Below are positions 16,548 through 25,634 of a stretch of DNA of 37,583 bases, piece by piece. The notes under the pieces are model-generated. The model was not told the origin of the DNA and searched no databases. It saw only the letters and a program-made list of their open reading frames with translations. This DNA comes from Rhodospirillaceae bacterium (GTDB lineage Bacteria; Pseudomonadota; Alphaproteobacteria; Rhodospirillales; JABHCV01). Numbering within the stretch: the first letter of the stretch is position 1; the number at the start of each line of letters is the position of its first letter. A program made the position numbers and the translations under genes. The DNA lies in contig JABHGV010000003.1 of assembly GCA_018671895.1 (NCBI GenBank), positions 1-37,583 of the forward strand. The letters are read 5' to 3'.

Positions 16548-16843
16548 AGATTTCTCAGGACATTCAGCAGATTTTCCTCGGTGCCGTTGCCATGACCGGC
16601 CCGACGGTGGCCGTCTTCGGTGGCGGCATTTCGATAGTAAGCGACAATAAAGGCGCGAATTGCCGACGTCCGGTTAGTGATATGACGATTCGTATCAATC
16701 AGCGTGCACAGATCATGAATATTCAGGTTCTCACGCTGGCAAACTTCGCCAAGCGCGTCCCAAATAGTTTTTTCCATACGCAAGCTGGTGCGGCTGCCGC
16801 GAATAGTTACATTCCGACTAATCAGAGAACTTTTTTGACCCAT
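16544..16843 (-). CDS. Ribbon-helix-helix domain protein
   Basis: This 99-residue basic protein resembles the short alphaproteobacterial ribbon-helix-helix (RHH_4-like) proteins. A beta-strand segment NVTIRGSRTSLRMEKTIWDAL is followed by helices VCQRENLNIHDLCTLID and TSAIRAFIVAYYRNAA. The fold binds DNA as a dimer through the strand. A poorly conserved tail (about 75-99) follows. No partner toxin gene is adjacent, so a toxin-antitoxin role is not supported. The start is preceded by a G-run about 10 bases upstream. It is convergent with DUF2889, sharing the CTAG stop palindrome. Confidence 0.82.
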   Translation of the reverse strand: MGQKSSLISRNVTIRGSRTSLRMEKTIWDALGEVCQRENLNIHDLCTLIDTNRHITNRTSAIRAFIVAYYRNAATEDGHRRAGHGNGTEENLLNVLRNL

Positions 16844-16988
16844 AAAATTTTACCCCCCGACGACGGTGCAAGGCACCTGTTCGACGAACTCCCTACGATA
16901 TGTTAGCTTAGTCAACTTCTCCCATACGTAGAATATAGCCTAAACAGCGCAAGATTAGAAGAGTAATAAAACTTTATTTTATCAACTT

Positions 16989-17261
16989 TTACGCGATTTC
17001 AGATGGGCTCAGGGTTTTTAGCGCCAGGGCATGAATTGGTCCGGCCATTTCCTCTGAAAGCACGCCATAGACAAGGCGTTGGCGCTCCACACGGGATTTT
17101 CCCTCAAAAACCGGAGCAATAATCTCAACTCGAAAATGGGTCTCGCCTTCCGGGCGTGAACCGGCATGCCCGGCATGCTTGTGAGATTCATCAATCACCT
17201 CAAGACTAGAGGGACTCAACGTTTCCGTCAGTTTCTGCTCAATGGTATCGGCAACAGTCAT
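16989..17261 (-). CDS. bolA: BolA family protein
   Basis: This 90-residue protein has the BolA fold. Landmarks are EVIDESHKHAGHAG (with the His pair used with monothiol glutaredoxins for Fe-S binding), HFRVEIIAPVFEGKSRVERQRLVY and IHALALKTLSP. Family members act with glutaredoxin in iron-sulfur handling and iron sensing, or as envelope-stress regulators. The frame is open further upstream. I chose the ATG at 17261 because GAAGGAG lies 8 bases before it; an ATG two codons earlier would be too close to that site. The divergent J-domain gene and then cobS/cobT follow, a familiar alphaproteobacterial order. Confidence 0.92.
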   Translation of the reverse strand: MTVADTIEQKLTETLSPSSLEVIDESHKHAGHAGSRPEGETHFRVEIIAPVFEGKSRVERQRLVYGVLSEEMAGPIHALALKTLSPSEIA

Positions 17262-17406
17262 ATTCATAGCTCCTTCACAGACATGATATCTGGTGTTTTC
17301 AGGTCTCGTTTCAAGCCCCCTCCGATACCGTTGAACAAGGCGTGAATCCTTGTCATAAGGGGGGCTAGTCTCCATAGTTATATGGATCAGAATCAGTTGA
17401 GGCAAC

Positions 17407-17994
17407 ATGGCAAGAAGCGCACGAAAACATGTCCCGTTCATGGGCGAAGAGACGCCGCACCCGCTGCCCGAAGAGCGCCTTTGCGACTGGCAGGACTGCT
17501 CGGACGCCGGTGAACACCGTGCGCCGCGCTCGCCCGACGATTTGAACTCCTATCACTGGTTCTGCCTTGATCATATCCGGCAATACAACAAGGCCTGGAA
17601 CTTTTACGAAGGCATGAGCGACGAAGAGGTCGAGGCTGATGTCCGCCGGGATACCACATGGAACCGTCCGTCATGGCCGTTCGCCGGGGAACGCCGCGAC
17701 GTTAACTTCCGCCCCACCGGGCCGGATATTGACGATTATGGTGCTTTTGGCGAGACTTTCGGTGAAACCCCGAACCGGACTCAATGGCGACACGGGCCCG
17801 ACACCCCGCAATCGAAGGCTCTGGCCCTGTTCGATTTGACGCCGCCGCTGAATGCCCGCGACCTGAAAAGCCGCTATAAAGACCTGGTCAAGCGGCACCA
17901 CCCAGATACCAACGGCGGCGACAAGCGGGCCGAAGAACAGTTCAAGCGGATCGCCGAGGCCTATCAGACCCTGATGGCCGAACTGGGCGATTAA
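17407..17994 (+). CDS. J-domain (DnaJ-like) protein with N-terminal Cys/His cluster
   Basis: This 195-residue protein carries a C-terminal J domain (about 138-195) with the HPD tripeptide at 165-167 (KRHHPDTNGGD), needed to stimulate DnaK ATPase. The J domain is at the end rather than the start, and the Gly/Phe and zinc-finger regions of true DnaJ are absent, so this is a specialised co-chaperone. The N-terminal part has Cys26, Cys31, Cys53 and His56 (CDWQDC; WFCLDH), spaced like a small metal-binding site, which is inference. It is divergent from bolA, with cobS 87 bases downstream, and the same arrangement is common in alphaproteobacteria. A link to cobaltochelatase assembly is suggested only by position. 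Confidence 0.88.
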   Translation: MARSARKHVPFMGEETPHPLPEERLCDWQDCSDAGEHRAPRSPDDLNSYHWFCLDHIRQYNKAWNFYEGMSDEEVEADVRRDTTWNRPSWPFAGERRDVNFRPTGPDIDDYGAFGETFGETPNRTQWRHGPDTPQSKALALFDLTPPLNARDLKSRYKDLVKRHHPDTNGGDKRAEEQFKRIAEAYQTLMAELGD

Positions 17995-18081
17995 GCCCGA
18001 TAGTACGAGAAGTTATTGACGAAACGGGCCGTGCGCCTTAACTCAACGAACAACTGACCGGCCAATACTGGATATTTTATT

Positions 18082-19089
18082 ATGACAACGACCAACACGA
18101 CGCCGACGGAAGACACTAGCTTCCCGCTGGATGCACCCGACATCACCATTTCCGTGCGCCAGACGTTCGGCATCGACAGCGATATCGAGGTCCCCGCCTT
18201 CAGTATTGGCGAGGCCCATGTCCCGGACATTGATCCGTCCTATCAGTTCGACCAGGACACGACGCTGGCGATCCTCGCCGGATTTTCCCACAACCGCCGG
18301 GTGATGATTCAAGGCTATCACGGCACCGGCAAGTCGACCCATATTGAACAGGTTGCGGCGCGCCTGAACTGGCCGTGCATCCGGGTTAACCTGGATAGCC
18401 ACATCAGCCGTATTGACCTGGTCGGCAAGGACGCCATCGTGGTGCGCGAAGGCAAACAGGTGACGGAATTCCGTGAAGGCCTGCTGCCGTGGGCGCTGCA
18501 ACACCCGACCGCATTGGTTTTCGATGAGTACGACGCCGGTCGTCCGGACGTCATGTTCGTTATCCAGCGCGTGCTTGAGGTCGAAGGCAAGTTGACGCTG
18601 CTGGATCAAAACCGGGTCATACAGCCACATCCGTTTTTCCGGCTGTTCTCGACCACCAACACCATCGGGCTGGGCGACACGACGGGCCTGTATCACGGCA
18701 CCCAACAGATTAACCAGGGTCAGATGGACCGATGGAACATCGTCACCACGCTGAATTATTTGCCCCATGATGACGAGGTCAACATCGTGCTGTCGAAGTT
18801 GCCCGGCTATGACACGCCTGAAGGCCGTGAAAAAATGGCTGCCATGGTTGAATTGGCCGACCTGACCCGGGCCGGTTTCGTCAACGGCGACATTTCAACC
18901 GTTATGTCACCACGCACAGTCATCACATGGGCCGAAAACGCGGAAATCTTCGGTGACTTGAAAGTCGCCTTCCGACTGACATTCCTGAACAAGTGCGACG
19001 AGTTGGAACGTCCCGTCGTTGCCGAATATTACCAGCGCTGCTTCGATGAAGAACTGCCCGAATCGGTGGCCAAAGCGACCATTCTTTAA
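18082..19089 (+). CDS. cobS: Aerobic cobaltochelatase subunit CobS (AAA+ ATPase)
   Basis: This 335-residue MoxR-like AAA+ ATPase has Walker [10 protein letters not shown] (78-86) and Walker B ALVFDEYD (144-151). The N-terminal region with [16 protein letters not shown] is typical of CobS. With CobT it forms the chaperone-like complex that drives CobN to insert cobalt into hydrogenobyrinic acid a,c-diamide in aerobic B12 synthesis. The stop overlaps the cobT start by one base (TAATG). The partner cobN is not in the window. No clear ribosome site precedes the ATG. Confidence 0.95.
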   Translation: MTTTNTTPTEDTSFPLDAPDITISVRQTFGIDSDIEVPAFSIGEAHVPDIDPSYQFDQDTTLAILAGFSHNRRVMIQGYHGTGKSTHIEQVAARLNWPCIRVNLDSHISRIDLVGKDAIVVREGKQVTEFREGLLPWALQHPTALVFDEYDAGRPDVMFVIQRVLEVEGKLTLLDQNRVIQPHPFFRLFSTTNTIGLGDTTGLYHGTQQINQGQMDRWNIVTTLNYLPHDDEVNIVLSKLPGYDTPEGREKMAAMVELADLTRAGFVNGDISTVMSPRTVITWAENAEIFGDLKVAFRLTFLNKCDELERPVVAEYYQRCFDEELPESVAKATIL

Positions 19090-20939
19090 TGACACATGAT
19101 GAGTCGACATCGGAAATACTCAGGCGGGTGACCGCCTCGACACTGAAGGCAATTGCCGAGCAGCCGGAAGTCGACATTTCTTATACATCGGGGAATGAAG
19201 CCGCTGTCACGCCCAGTGGCGCTTCTGTCAGGCTACCGAAACCACCCGAACAAAAGCTCAGCGGGGACGATATCGAACGCCTGCGCGGAGCGGCTGATGC
19301 CGTCGGGCTGCGGTTGCGCTATCACGACGCCGTTGTTCACAATCGTTGCCGGCCGGGTGGCGCCCAAGCCGCCCAGGTGTTCGAGCGTGCCGAACAGGTC
19401 CGTGTTGAGGCCATCGGCGCCAAACGCATGCCAGGTGTCGCCCATAACCTGCATTCGATGATCGAAAGGCGTTGCACCTCGAAAGCACCAGAGGACGGAG
19501 ACAGCCGCGACGACGGGCTGCTGCCTGAAGCCATCGGGTTGATCCTGCACGAGAAGCTGACCGGCCAGAAACTGCCCCGCACCGCCGATCCGATCCTCAA
19601 TCATTGGAAACAGTACATTAACGACCGCATCGGCTTTCAGCTCGAAGGAATCGCCGAAAAAATAGACGACCAGGAAGCCTTCGCTGCCACCATGACCGAC
19701 ATGATCCATGCCCTGGAACTGGTCGATGACAACGAAAGCGAGCCCGAAGATCAAGATGAGTCGTCGGCTGAACAGGATTCGGAACCAGACCAGCAGCCCC
19801 ACGACCACGAAGGCGACGGCGAACAACAGGCAGAACAGGAAGACGGCACCGGACAGTCCGATGACGGCGCATCAGAGACCGGCGCAGACCCCGACGACGG
19901 CATGTCAGGCGACAGCTCTGAGCCAGCCGGACCGCGCGACCGTTCCGACACATGGCCCGGCAACGACCCCACGAACGTTCCCTATCACGCCTATTTCACC
20001 GCTGCCGACGAGGTTATCGGTGCCGAAGACTTGTGCGAACCGGAAGAACTGGGCCGATTGCGCCAGCAACTGGACCAACAATTGTCGCGCCTGCAAGGCG
20101 TCGTCGCCAAACTGGCCAACCGTTTGCAGCGCCGCCTGATGGCGAAGCAGACACGATCCTGGGAATTCGATCTGGAAGAAGGAATTCTCGACGCGGGCCG
20201 TCTGTCGCGTGTCGTCACCGACCCGATGCATCCGCTCAGCTTCAAACAGGAACTGGACACCGAATTCCGCGACACGGTGGTGACGCTGCTGATCGACAAT
20301 TCCGGCTCCATGCGTGGTCGCCCGATCACGGTAGCGGCGATGAGCGCCGAGATTCTTGCCCGCACCCTGGAAAGATGCGGCGTCAAGGTCGAAATCCTGG
20401 GATTCACCACTCGCGCCTGGAAAGGCGGCAAGGCGCGTGAGAAGTGGGCCGACGACGGCAAACCGTCCGATCCGGGTCGCCTCAACGATCTGCGTCATAT
20501 TGTCTATAAAGCCGCCGACATGCCATGGCGACGCGCCCGGCGCAATCTGGGGCTGATGCTGCGCGAGGGCTTGCTCAAGGAAAACATTGATGGCGAGGCC
20601 CTGTTGTGGGCCCACAACCGCCTGCTGGCGCGCATGGAGCAACGACGCATCCTGATGGTCATTTCCGATGGCGCACCGGTCGATGATGCGACCCTGTCGG
20701 CCAATCCCGGCAACTATCTGGAAAAACACCTGCGTGACGTTATTCACTGGATCGAAACCCGATCCAATGTCGAACTGATGGCGATCGGCATCGGCCATGA
20801 CGTCACCCGATATTACCAGCGCGCGGTGACTATTTCGGACGCTGATGAGCTGGGCGGCACGATGATGCAGAACCTGAGCGATCTTTTTGATGAAGACGCA
20901 GCCCACGCCCCGGTTAAGCGCGCCGCCAGATTCCGGTAA
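19089..20939 (+). CDS. cobT: Aerobic cobaltochelatase subunit CobT
   Basis: This 616-residue protein has the CobT layout: an N-terminal domain (1-205), a strongly acidic Asp/Glu/Gln/Ser-rich linker (about 211-290), and a C-terminal von Willebrand A domain (about 395-605). The metal-ion-dependent adhesion motif DNSGSMRG starts near residue 403. The VWA domain contacts CobN and the AAA+ ring of CobS. The later [25 protein letters not shown] and [12 protein letters not shown] segments are characteristic. The start overlaps the cobS stop. A hairpin at 20965-20983 closes the unit. Confidence 0.95.
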   Translation: MTHDESTSEILRRVTASTLKAIAEQPEVDISYTSGNEAAVTPSGASVRLPKPPEQKLSGDDIERLRGAADAVGLRLRYHDAVVHNRCRPGGAQAAQVFERAEQVRVEAIGAKRMPGVAHNLHSMIERRCTSKAPEDGDSRDDGLLPEAIGLILHEKLTGQKLPRTADPILNHWKQYINDRIGFQLEGIAEKIDDQEAFAATMTDMIHALELVDDNESEPEDQDESSAEQDSEPDQQPHDHEGDGEQQAEQEDGTGQSDDGASETGADPDDGMSGDSSEPAGPRDRSDTWPGNDPTNVPYHAYFTAADEVIGAEDLCEPEELGRLRQQLDQQLSRLQGVVAKLANRLQRRLMAKQTRSWEFDLEEGILDAGRLSRVVTDPMHPLSFKQELDTEFRDTVVTLLIDNSGSMRGRPITVAAMSAEILARTLERCGVKVEILGFTTRAWKGGKAREKWADDGKPSDPGRLNDLRHIVYKAADMPWRRARRNLGLMLREGLLKENIDGEALLWAHNRLLARMEQRRILMVISDGAPVDDATLSANPGNYLEKHLRDVIHWIETRSNVELMAIGIGHDVTRYYQRAVTISDADELGGTMMQNLSDLFDEDAAHAPVKRAARFR

Positions 20940-20964
20940 ATGCAAGCCAAAACAAGGCCGTTTC

Positions 20965-20983
20965 AGCCGTTGTCACAACGGCT
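20965..20983 (+). terminator. Candidate terminator after cobT
   Basis: AGCCGTTG (20965-20972) pairs with CAACGGCT (20976-20983) across a 3-base loop, followed by TTTTGG. It lies 26 bases after the cobT stop. The stem is strong but the T tract is short. Confidence 0.6.
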
Positions 20984-21035
20984 TTTGGTGTATATGTTTT
21001 AACTGGTTCGTCCCATGGAGCTACAGTTAGCAATT

Positions 21036-21965
21036 ATGACTGACAAGAAATTCAGACTGGTGACCCGTGCAGACTTTGACGGCGTCGTTTCCGGCGGCCT
21101 GCTTATTGAAATGGGTCTTGTCGATGAAATCGCCTTCGTCGAGCCAAAAGACATGCAAGACGGCAAAGTTCCGATCACCGGCAACGACATCACGGCCAAC
21201 CTTCCCTATGTGGACGAGACTCACCTGTGTTTCGACCATCATCTGAGCGAGACCCTTCGGGTCGGCGAAAAGCCGAATTTGATTATCGATCCGAACGAGC
21301 CGTCTGCGGCGCGGGTGATCTATGAATATTATGGCGGCGAAAGCACCTTTCCGGGAATCTCGCCGGAACTGATGGACGCTGTCGACAAGGCTGATTCCGC
21401 CAATTATTCGGAAATGGATATTCTTGCACCTGACAGTTGGACCCTGCTGAACTTCGTTCTCGACCCACGCACCGGATTATCGCGGTTCGCTCATTTCAAA
21501 GTCTCGAACGAACAGTTGATGAAGGACATGATGGTTTATTGCCGTCATCACCCGATTGACGAAATCCTGAAAATTCCCGATGTCGAAGAACGCATCCACC
21601 TGTACGAAGAACACGAAGAACAGTTCGAGATGCAGCTTCGCCGTTGCGCAACCGTACACAAGAATCTGGTCGTTATCGACCTGCGCAAGGAAGACACCAT
21701 CTTCGCCGGCAACCGCTTCACCGCCTATGCCATCTTCCCGGATTGCAATATCTCCATTCAAGTGCTGCCCCACACCGAGGGTGACATCACCGTGATGGCG
21801 ACGGGTAAGTCCATTCTGGACAAGTCGTCGAAAACCAACGTTGGCGAGCTGATGCTTGAATACGGCGGCGGCGGACACGAAGCAGCGGGCACCTGCCGTA
21901 TCCCGAATGCTGATGCCGACAAAATCCTGGCTGAACTGGTCGAGCGCATTACCGCTGACGGTTAA
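21036..21965 (+). CDS. DHH family phosphoesterase
   Basis: This 309-residue protein belongs to the DHH/DHHA1 phosphoesterases, which include nanoRNase/pAp phosphatase, exopolyphosphatase-like and cyclic-dinucleotide hydrolases. Metal-binding motifs are RADFDG (residues 11-16), the DHH signature FDHHLSE (66-72), a later DKADSANYSE, and the C-terminal GGGGHEAAG of DHHA1. The start is placed at the ATG at 21036 because relatives begin a few residues before RLVTRxDFDG. An ATG at 21015 would add seven residues, and neither has a clear ribosome site. The substrate (nanoRNA, pAp or other) cannot be decided from the sequence. Confidence 0.88.
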   Translation: MTDKKFRLVTRADFDGVVSGGLLIEMGLVDEIAFVEPKDMQDGKVPITGNDITANLPYVDETHLCFDHHLSETLRVGEKPNLIIDPNEPSAARVIYEYYGGESTFPGISPELMDAVDKADSANYSEMDILAPDSWTLLNFVLDPRTGLSRFAHFKVSNEQLMKDMMVYCRHHPIDEILKIPDVEERIHLYEEHEEQFEMQLRRCATVHKNLVVIDLRKEDTIFAGNRFTAYAIFPDCNISIQVLPHTEGDITVMATGKSILDKSSKTNVGELMLEYGGGGHEAAGTCRIPNADADKILAELVERITADG

Positions 21966-21987
21966 TTGGCGCTGATTGTCGAGACCT

Positions 21988-22644
21988 ATGGACTCCTACC
22001 AACCAACCGAACGCTCGAAGGTCAAACGCGGGAATAAACGCGCCGCCTATGATCATCAGACCGTTCACGCCATTTTCGATGCTCTGCCCCTGTGCCATGT
22101 CGGCTATGTCGTCGATGGACAGCCCTTTGTGACGCCGACCCTGCAATGGCGCCGCGGCACCCGGCTTTACTGGCACGGGTCCAGCGCCAGCCGAATGATC
22201 CGCACGGTTTCAGGCGGTATGTCCGTATGCGTCACGGTCAGCGCGCTGGATGGCTATGTCATGGCCCGTTCGCCCTTTCATCACAGCATCAATTACCGTT
22301 CCGCCATGGCCTTTGGCACGGCAGAACTGATTGATGATGCGGACGCCAAGGACGAAGCCCTGAAACATATGTTCGAACACCTGTTTCCCGGTCGCTGGGA
22401 TGATGTCAGGGGCAACACGGAAAAGGAATTAAAGGCGACGTCGGTTATTTCCATGAATATCGACGAAGCGTCGGCCAAGATCAGAACCGGCCCCCCTGTT
22501 GATGACGATGAAGACTATGACGACGTTAAGTGCTGGGCCGGTGTGCTGCCGGTTGAGCAGATTCCAGGCGCACCCATCGACGATGGTCGCCTGTTGGATG
22601 GCGTCGGCTTCCCGGATTATCTAAAAATGTTCCTGCCAAAATAA
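21988..22644 (+). CDS. Pyridoxamine 5'-phosphate oxidase-like flavin protein
   Basis: This 218-residue protein has the FMN-binding split-barrel fold of the NimA-like group. Characteristic parts are LCHVGYVVDGQPFVTPTL, TRLYWHGSSASRMIR and VCVTVSALDGYVMARSPFHHSINYRSAMAFG. The C-terminal third (ATSVISMNIDEASAKIRTGPP...) is shared with the family. True PdxH activity is unlikely because this group differs in length and active-site residues; relatives are annotated as flavin nucleotide-binding or reductase-like. The ATG at 21988 fits the usual N-terminus, and a TTG at 21976 is the alternative. Repeat copy C begins right at its stop codon. Confidence 0.85.
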   Translation: MDSYQPTERSKVKRGNKRAAYDHQTVHAIFDALPLCHVGYVVDGQPFVTPTLQWRRGTRLYWHGSSASRMIRTVSGGMSVCVTVSALDGYVMARSPFHHSINYRSAMAFGTAELIDDADAKDEALKHMFEHLFPGRWDDVRGNTEKELKATSVISMNIDEASAKIRTGPPVDDDEDYDDVKCWAGVLPVEQIPGAPIDDGRLLDGVGFPDYLKMFLPK

Positions 22645-22718
22645 AAATGGCGGCAGGAGTTAATCCCACCGCCATTTAGAATTTGGCTTCCAGAGGTCGC
22701 GCCATCCGAAGGATGCGC
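22645..22718. repeat. Dispersed structured repeat, copy C (half copy)
   Basis: AAATGGCGG (22645-22653) pairs perfectly with CCGCCATTT (22669-22677) across 15 bases. Then come the arm CTTCCAGAGG (22687-22696) and the hairpin GCGC, bulged C, ATCC, loop GAA, GGATGCGC (22699-22718). The hairpin is the reverse complement of the left-end hairpin of copy B. The left CCTCTGGAAG arm is missing, so this is a half element. It fills the gap between the convergent flavin-protein and rpmB genes and probably serves both as a 3'-end structure. Confidence 0.75.
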
Positions 22719-22736
22719 TTACCAAAGTGCGCTAAT

Positions 22737-23030
22737 TTAAGCAGCCTTACCTTCAAGAGCCTTCTTGACCCGGCGCTTGATGCGCAGCGCTTCGTCGGTC
22801 AGCTTGCTGCTGGAGCTATCGAGCAGGAACCGGTCCAGGCCACCCTTGTGTTCGATGGTGCGGATGGTGTGAGCAGCCAGCTTCATGCGAACCGGTTTGC
22901 CGAGCGCATCGCTCATCATCGAAACGGTCTGCAAGTTGGGCAGGAAACGGCGACGCGTCTTGTTGTGCGCGTGACTCACGTTGTTGCCAGCCTGAACACC
23001 CTTGCCGGTCAAATCACAGCGTCTTGCCAT
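22737..23030 (-). CDS. rpmB: 50S ribosomal protein L28
   Basis: This 97-residue basic protein matches L28 throughout: N-terminal [25 protein letters not shown], then RRRFLPNLQ and the C-terminal [21 protein letters not shown]. It is a structural protein of the large ribosomal subunit. The start at 23030 agrees with the conserved N-terminus; a longer upstream frame is not used. Its lone position, apart from other ribosomal genes, is normal for rpmB in alphaproteobacteria. Confidence 0.97.
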   Translation of the reverse strand: MARRCDLTGKGVQAGNNVSHAHNKTRRRFLPNLQTVSMMSDALGKPVRMKLAAHTIRTIEHKGGLDRFLLDSSSSKLTDEALRIKRRVKKALEGKAA

Positions 23031-23166
23031 CTTCAAAATCCTCAAAGTCAAAATTACGTGGGGCCAACATCTAAATGACAGGCCCAAGAGGGCGGTTTTT
23101 AGGGGATTAGGCCGCCCCCGTCAAGGGGCAAGGCGTGGTTTAACTAGCCCCACTAGCCGCAAGGCG

Positions 23167-24381
23167 TTAACCCATCGCCTTTTGCAGGTTTTCGTCCAGT
23201 TTGGCGAGGAACTGCTGGGTCGTCATCCAATGCTGGTCGGGACCGATGAGAAGCGCCAAATCCTTGGTCATATGGCCGTCCTCAACGGTTTCGATGCAAA
23301 CCTTCTCGAGCGTATCGGCGAAATTGACGACATCGGGGGTTCCGTCGAATTCGCCGCGGTAATGCAGGCCCCGGGTCCACGCGAAAATCGAGGCAATCGG
23401 GTTGGTCGAGGTTTCCTTGCCCGCCTCGTGCATGCGGAAGTGGCGGGTCACGGTGCCGTGGGCGGCTTCGGCCTCGACGGTTTTTCCGTCCGGCGTTAAC
23501 AGCACGCTGGTCATCAGGCCCAGCGAACCAAACCCTTGAGCCACGGTATCGGACTGCACATCGCCATCGTAGTTCTTGCATGCCCAGACAAAACCGCCTT
23601 CCCATTTCATCGCAGCCGCCACCATGTCGTCGATCAGGCGGTGTTCGTAGATAATGTCGGCGGCCTTGAACTTGTCGGCGAATTCGGCATCGAAGATTTC
23701 CTGAAACAGGTCCTTGAAGCGCCCGTCATAGGCTTTCAGGATGGTGTTCTTGGTCGACAGGTAAACCGGCCAGCCTAGGCTCAGGCCATAGTTCATGCAG
23801 GCCCGGGCGAAACCACGGATTGATTCATCCAGATTGTACATGGCCATGGCGACGCCGCCGCCAGGGAAATCGAAAACTGTGTGTTCAATCGGATCGCCAC
23901 CACCGGCAGGCACGAATTTCATGGTCAGGGTACCCGGTTCCGTCACCACCATGTCGGTGGCCCGGTATTGGTCCCCAAAGGCATGACGACCAATCACGAT
24001 CGGCTTGGTCCAGCCCGGCACCAGCCTGGGCACGTTGCTGCAAATAATCGGCTGGCGAAAAACAGTGCCGCCAAGGATATTGCGAATGGTGCCGTTGGGT
24101 GAACGCCACATTTCTTTAAGGTCGAACTCCTCGACCCGGGCTTCATCCGGGGTGATCGTCGCGCATTTGACACCGACGCCGTGTTCCTTGATGGCATCGG
24201 CCGCATCGATGGTGATCTGATCGTCGGTCTCGTCACGGCTGGTCACTGACAGATCGTAATATTTCAGGTCCACATCCAGATACGGCAGGATCAGCTTATC
24301 TTTGATAAAGGCCCAGATGATGCGGGTCATTTCATCACCGTCCAGTTCGACGATGGGATTTGCGACTTTGATCTTGGCCAT
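23167..24381 (-). CDS. icd: NADP-dependent isocitrate dehydrogenase (homodimeric, eukaryote-like type)
   Basis: This 404-residue enzyme oxidises isocitrate to 2-oxoglutarate with NADP in the TCA cycle. The N-terminus [19 protein letters not shown], the core [16 protein letters not shown], the metal-binding [19 protein letters not shown] and the nucleotide-site [12 protein letters not shown] place it in the homodimeric IDH subgroup common in alphaproteobacteria, not the E. coli type. Length is normal. AAGGACT lies 9 bases before the ATG. Downstream, 23090-23129 contains overlapping GC-rich inverted repeats (GGGCGG/CCGCCC and GCCCC/GGGGC) without a T tract; they may end the icd transcript or belong to the rpmB leader. 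Confidence 0.97.
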   Translation of the reverse strand: MAKIKVANPIVELDGDEMTRIIWAFIKDKLILPYLDVDLKYYDLSVTSRDETDDQITIDAADAIKEHGVGVKCATITPDEARVEEFDLKEMWRSPNGTIRNILGGTVFRQPIICSNVPRLVPGWTKPIVIGRHAFGDQYRATDMVVTEPGTLTMKFVPAGGGDPIEHTVFDFPGGGVAMAMYNLDESIRGFARACMNYGLSLGWPVYLSTKNTILKAYDGRFKDLFQEIFDAEFADKFKAADIIYEHRLIDDMVAAAMKWEGGFVWACKNYDGDVQSDTVAQGFGSLGLMTSVLLTPDGKTVEAEAAHGTVTRHFRMHEAGKETSTNPIASIFAWTRGLHYRGEFDGTPDVVNFADTLEKVCIETVEDGHMTKDLALLIGPDQHWMTTQQFLAKLDENLQKAMG

Positions 24382-24488
24382 GACTATCAGTCCTTTTTAG
24401 GTCCATGTGCGCGGTGCGTGGTTGGCGGCAAGATAGAGTGTCCGTATACATTTTGGCAAGATTTCTGAAATTGCCAGCAGATATCAGC

Positions 24489-25073
24489 CTACAAGTGGCT
24501 GGTCAGAACTTCTTCATCCGCCTCTGGGGCCGAGGCCAGGGCCTCGAACACATCGTCGGTGGTATCGACGACGCTGTACAGGTCGGCGATGCCGTGGTGG
24601 CCGAAACCGCCGTCAACGACGGCAGCAACAAGATCCAGCAGCGGCTTCCAGTAATTATTGATGTCGACGAAGACAATCGGCTTGTTGTGCTGTTGAAGCT
24701 GTTTCCATGTAATCACCTCGATGCTTTCATCCAGGGTCCCCAGACCACCCGGCAAGACGACGAAGCCGTCGGCGCGTTCGAACATGGCGCGTTTGCGGCT
24801 GTGCATGCTGCCGACGATGATCAGTTCGCTGACGCCCGGGTCGCCGACCTCGAATTCCTGAATGAAGTCGGGAATAATGCCGGTAACGTGGCCTCCGGCC
24901 TCCAGCGCCGAGCGCGCGACAACGCTCATCAGGCCGATGTCACCACCACCATAAATCAGGCGAATGCCGCGCTTGGCGATTTCAGTGCCAATGGCGCGGG
25001 CCGCATCAGTATGGGCCGGGTCTTCACCGGCGCGCGAACCACAGAAAACACAAATGGAAGAAATATCCGTCAT
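24489..25073 (-). CDS. LOG family protein (putative nucleoside 5'-monophosphate phosphoribohydrolase)
   Basis: This 194-residue Rossmann-fold protein has the LOG signatures SMHSRK (89-94) and PGGLGTLDE (108-116), plus VFCGSRAGEDP near the N-terminus and YGGGDIGLMS (41-50). Enzymes of this family release the base from nucleoside 5'-monophosphates, including cytokinin ribotides; the older lysine-decarboxylase label is wrong. Whether this member has that activity is inferred from the motifs. It is divergent from the cytochrome c' gene, with 102 bases between them. Confidence 0.9.
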   Translation of the reverse strand: MTDISSICVFCGSRAGEDPAHTDAARAIGTEIAKRGIRLIYGGGDIGLMSVVARSALEAGGHVTGIIPDFIQEFEVGDPGVSELIIVGSMHSRKRAMFERADGFVVLPGGLGTLDESIEVITWKQLQQHNKPIVFVDINNYWKPLLDLVAAVVDGGFGHHGIADLYSVVDTTDDVFEALASAPEADEEVLTSHL

Positions 25074-25175
25074 TCAGACAACATAACCGCCGTCAGCGTT
25101 CACGTAAATATGACTTGTCTCGTCAGGTACTATGCGGTTTCAATTCAGGACATCATTTATACAAGGGAGAGAGTT

Positions 25176-25634
25176 ATGGTCACCATTACCCGCACCATTA
25201 TTTCCGGCATCCTCGCCGTCATCGTCCTCGGCGCTACAGCCGCCGCCCCGGCGCTGGCCGACGGCCATGAAATCAAGTTTCGCAAGTCGGTCATGAAGGC
25301 CGTCGGCGGGGCCATGGGCGGGCTCGCCGCCGTGCTGAAGGGCAAGGCCCCGGCCAAGACCGCCGTGCCGCTGGCCGAGACCATGAGCCAAATCGCCAAG
25401 GTCGTCCCGCATGTCTTCCCCGAGGGCTCCGACTTCGGCGAGACCACAGCCATTGCGGCAATTTGGGACAAACCGGCGGAATTTAAAATGGCTGTCGATG
25501 CCTTCACCACCGCCGCCGCCGCCATGCCTGCGGCCGCCGCAACCGGTGGCGATGCCTTTGGCGCAGCCTTCGGGACACTCGGCAAATCGTGCAAGGGCTG
25601 TCATGAGAACTTCCGCGAGAAAAAGGACAAGTAG
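25176..25634 (+). CDS. Cytochrome c' (class II c-type cytochrome)
   Basis: This 152-residue precursor has a signal peptide ending near APALADG (about residue 28) and one haem-binding site CKGCH (139-143) near the C-terminus, as in class II cytochromes c. The mature protein should be a periplasmic four-helix bundle. Family members bind NO or CO and help with nitrosative stress or electron transfer. The ATG follows AAGGGAGAGA. The C-terminal codons overlap the start of the diheme cytochrome gene by 32 bases, suggesting coupled translation and a shared electron-transfer function. The central region is unusually rich in Ala. Confidence 0.92.
   Translation: MVTITRTIISGILAVIVLGATAAAPALADGHEIKFRKSVMKAVGGAMGGLAAVLKGKAPAKTAVPLAETMSQIAKVVPHVFPEGSDFGETTAIAAIWDKPAEFKMAVDAFTTAAAAMPAAAATGGDAFGAAFGTLGKSCKGCHENFREKKDK

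Noticed and set aside
16544-16843. Antitoxin of a toxin-antitoxin pair
   Set aside because: The ribbon-helix-helix fold fits, but there is no small toxin gene adjacent on the same strand.
19905-20945. 346-codon minus-strand frame opposite cobT
   Set aside because: It is an antisense shadow of a clear VWA-domain gene, with no recognisable motif or ribosome site.
24405-25175. Possible N-terminal extension of the cytochrome c' frame running through the LOG gene region
   Set aside because: The extension is antisense to the LOG gene, and a signal peptide with a good ribosome site starts at 25176.
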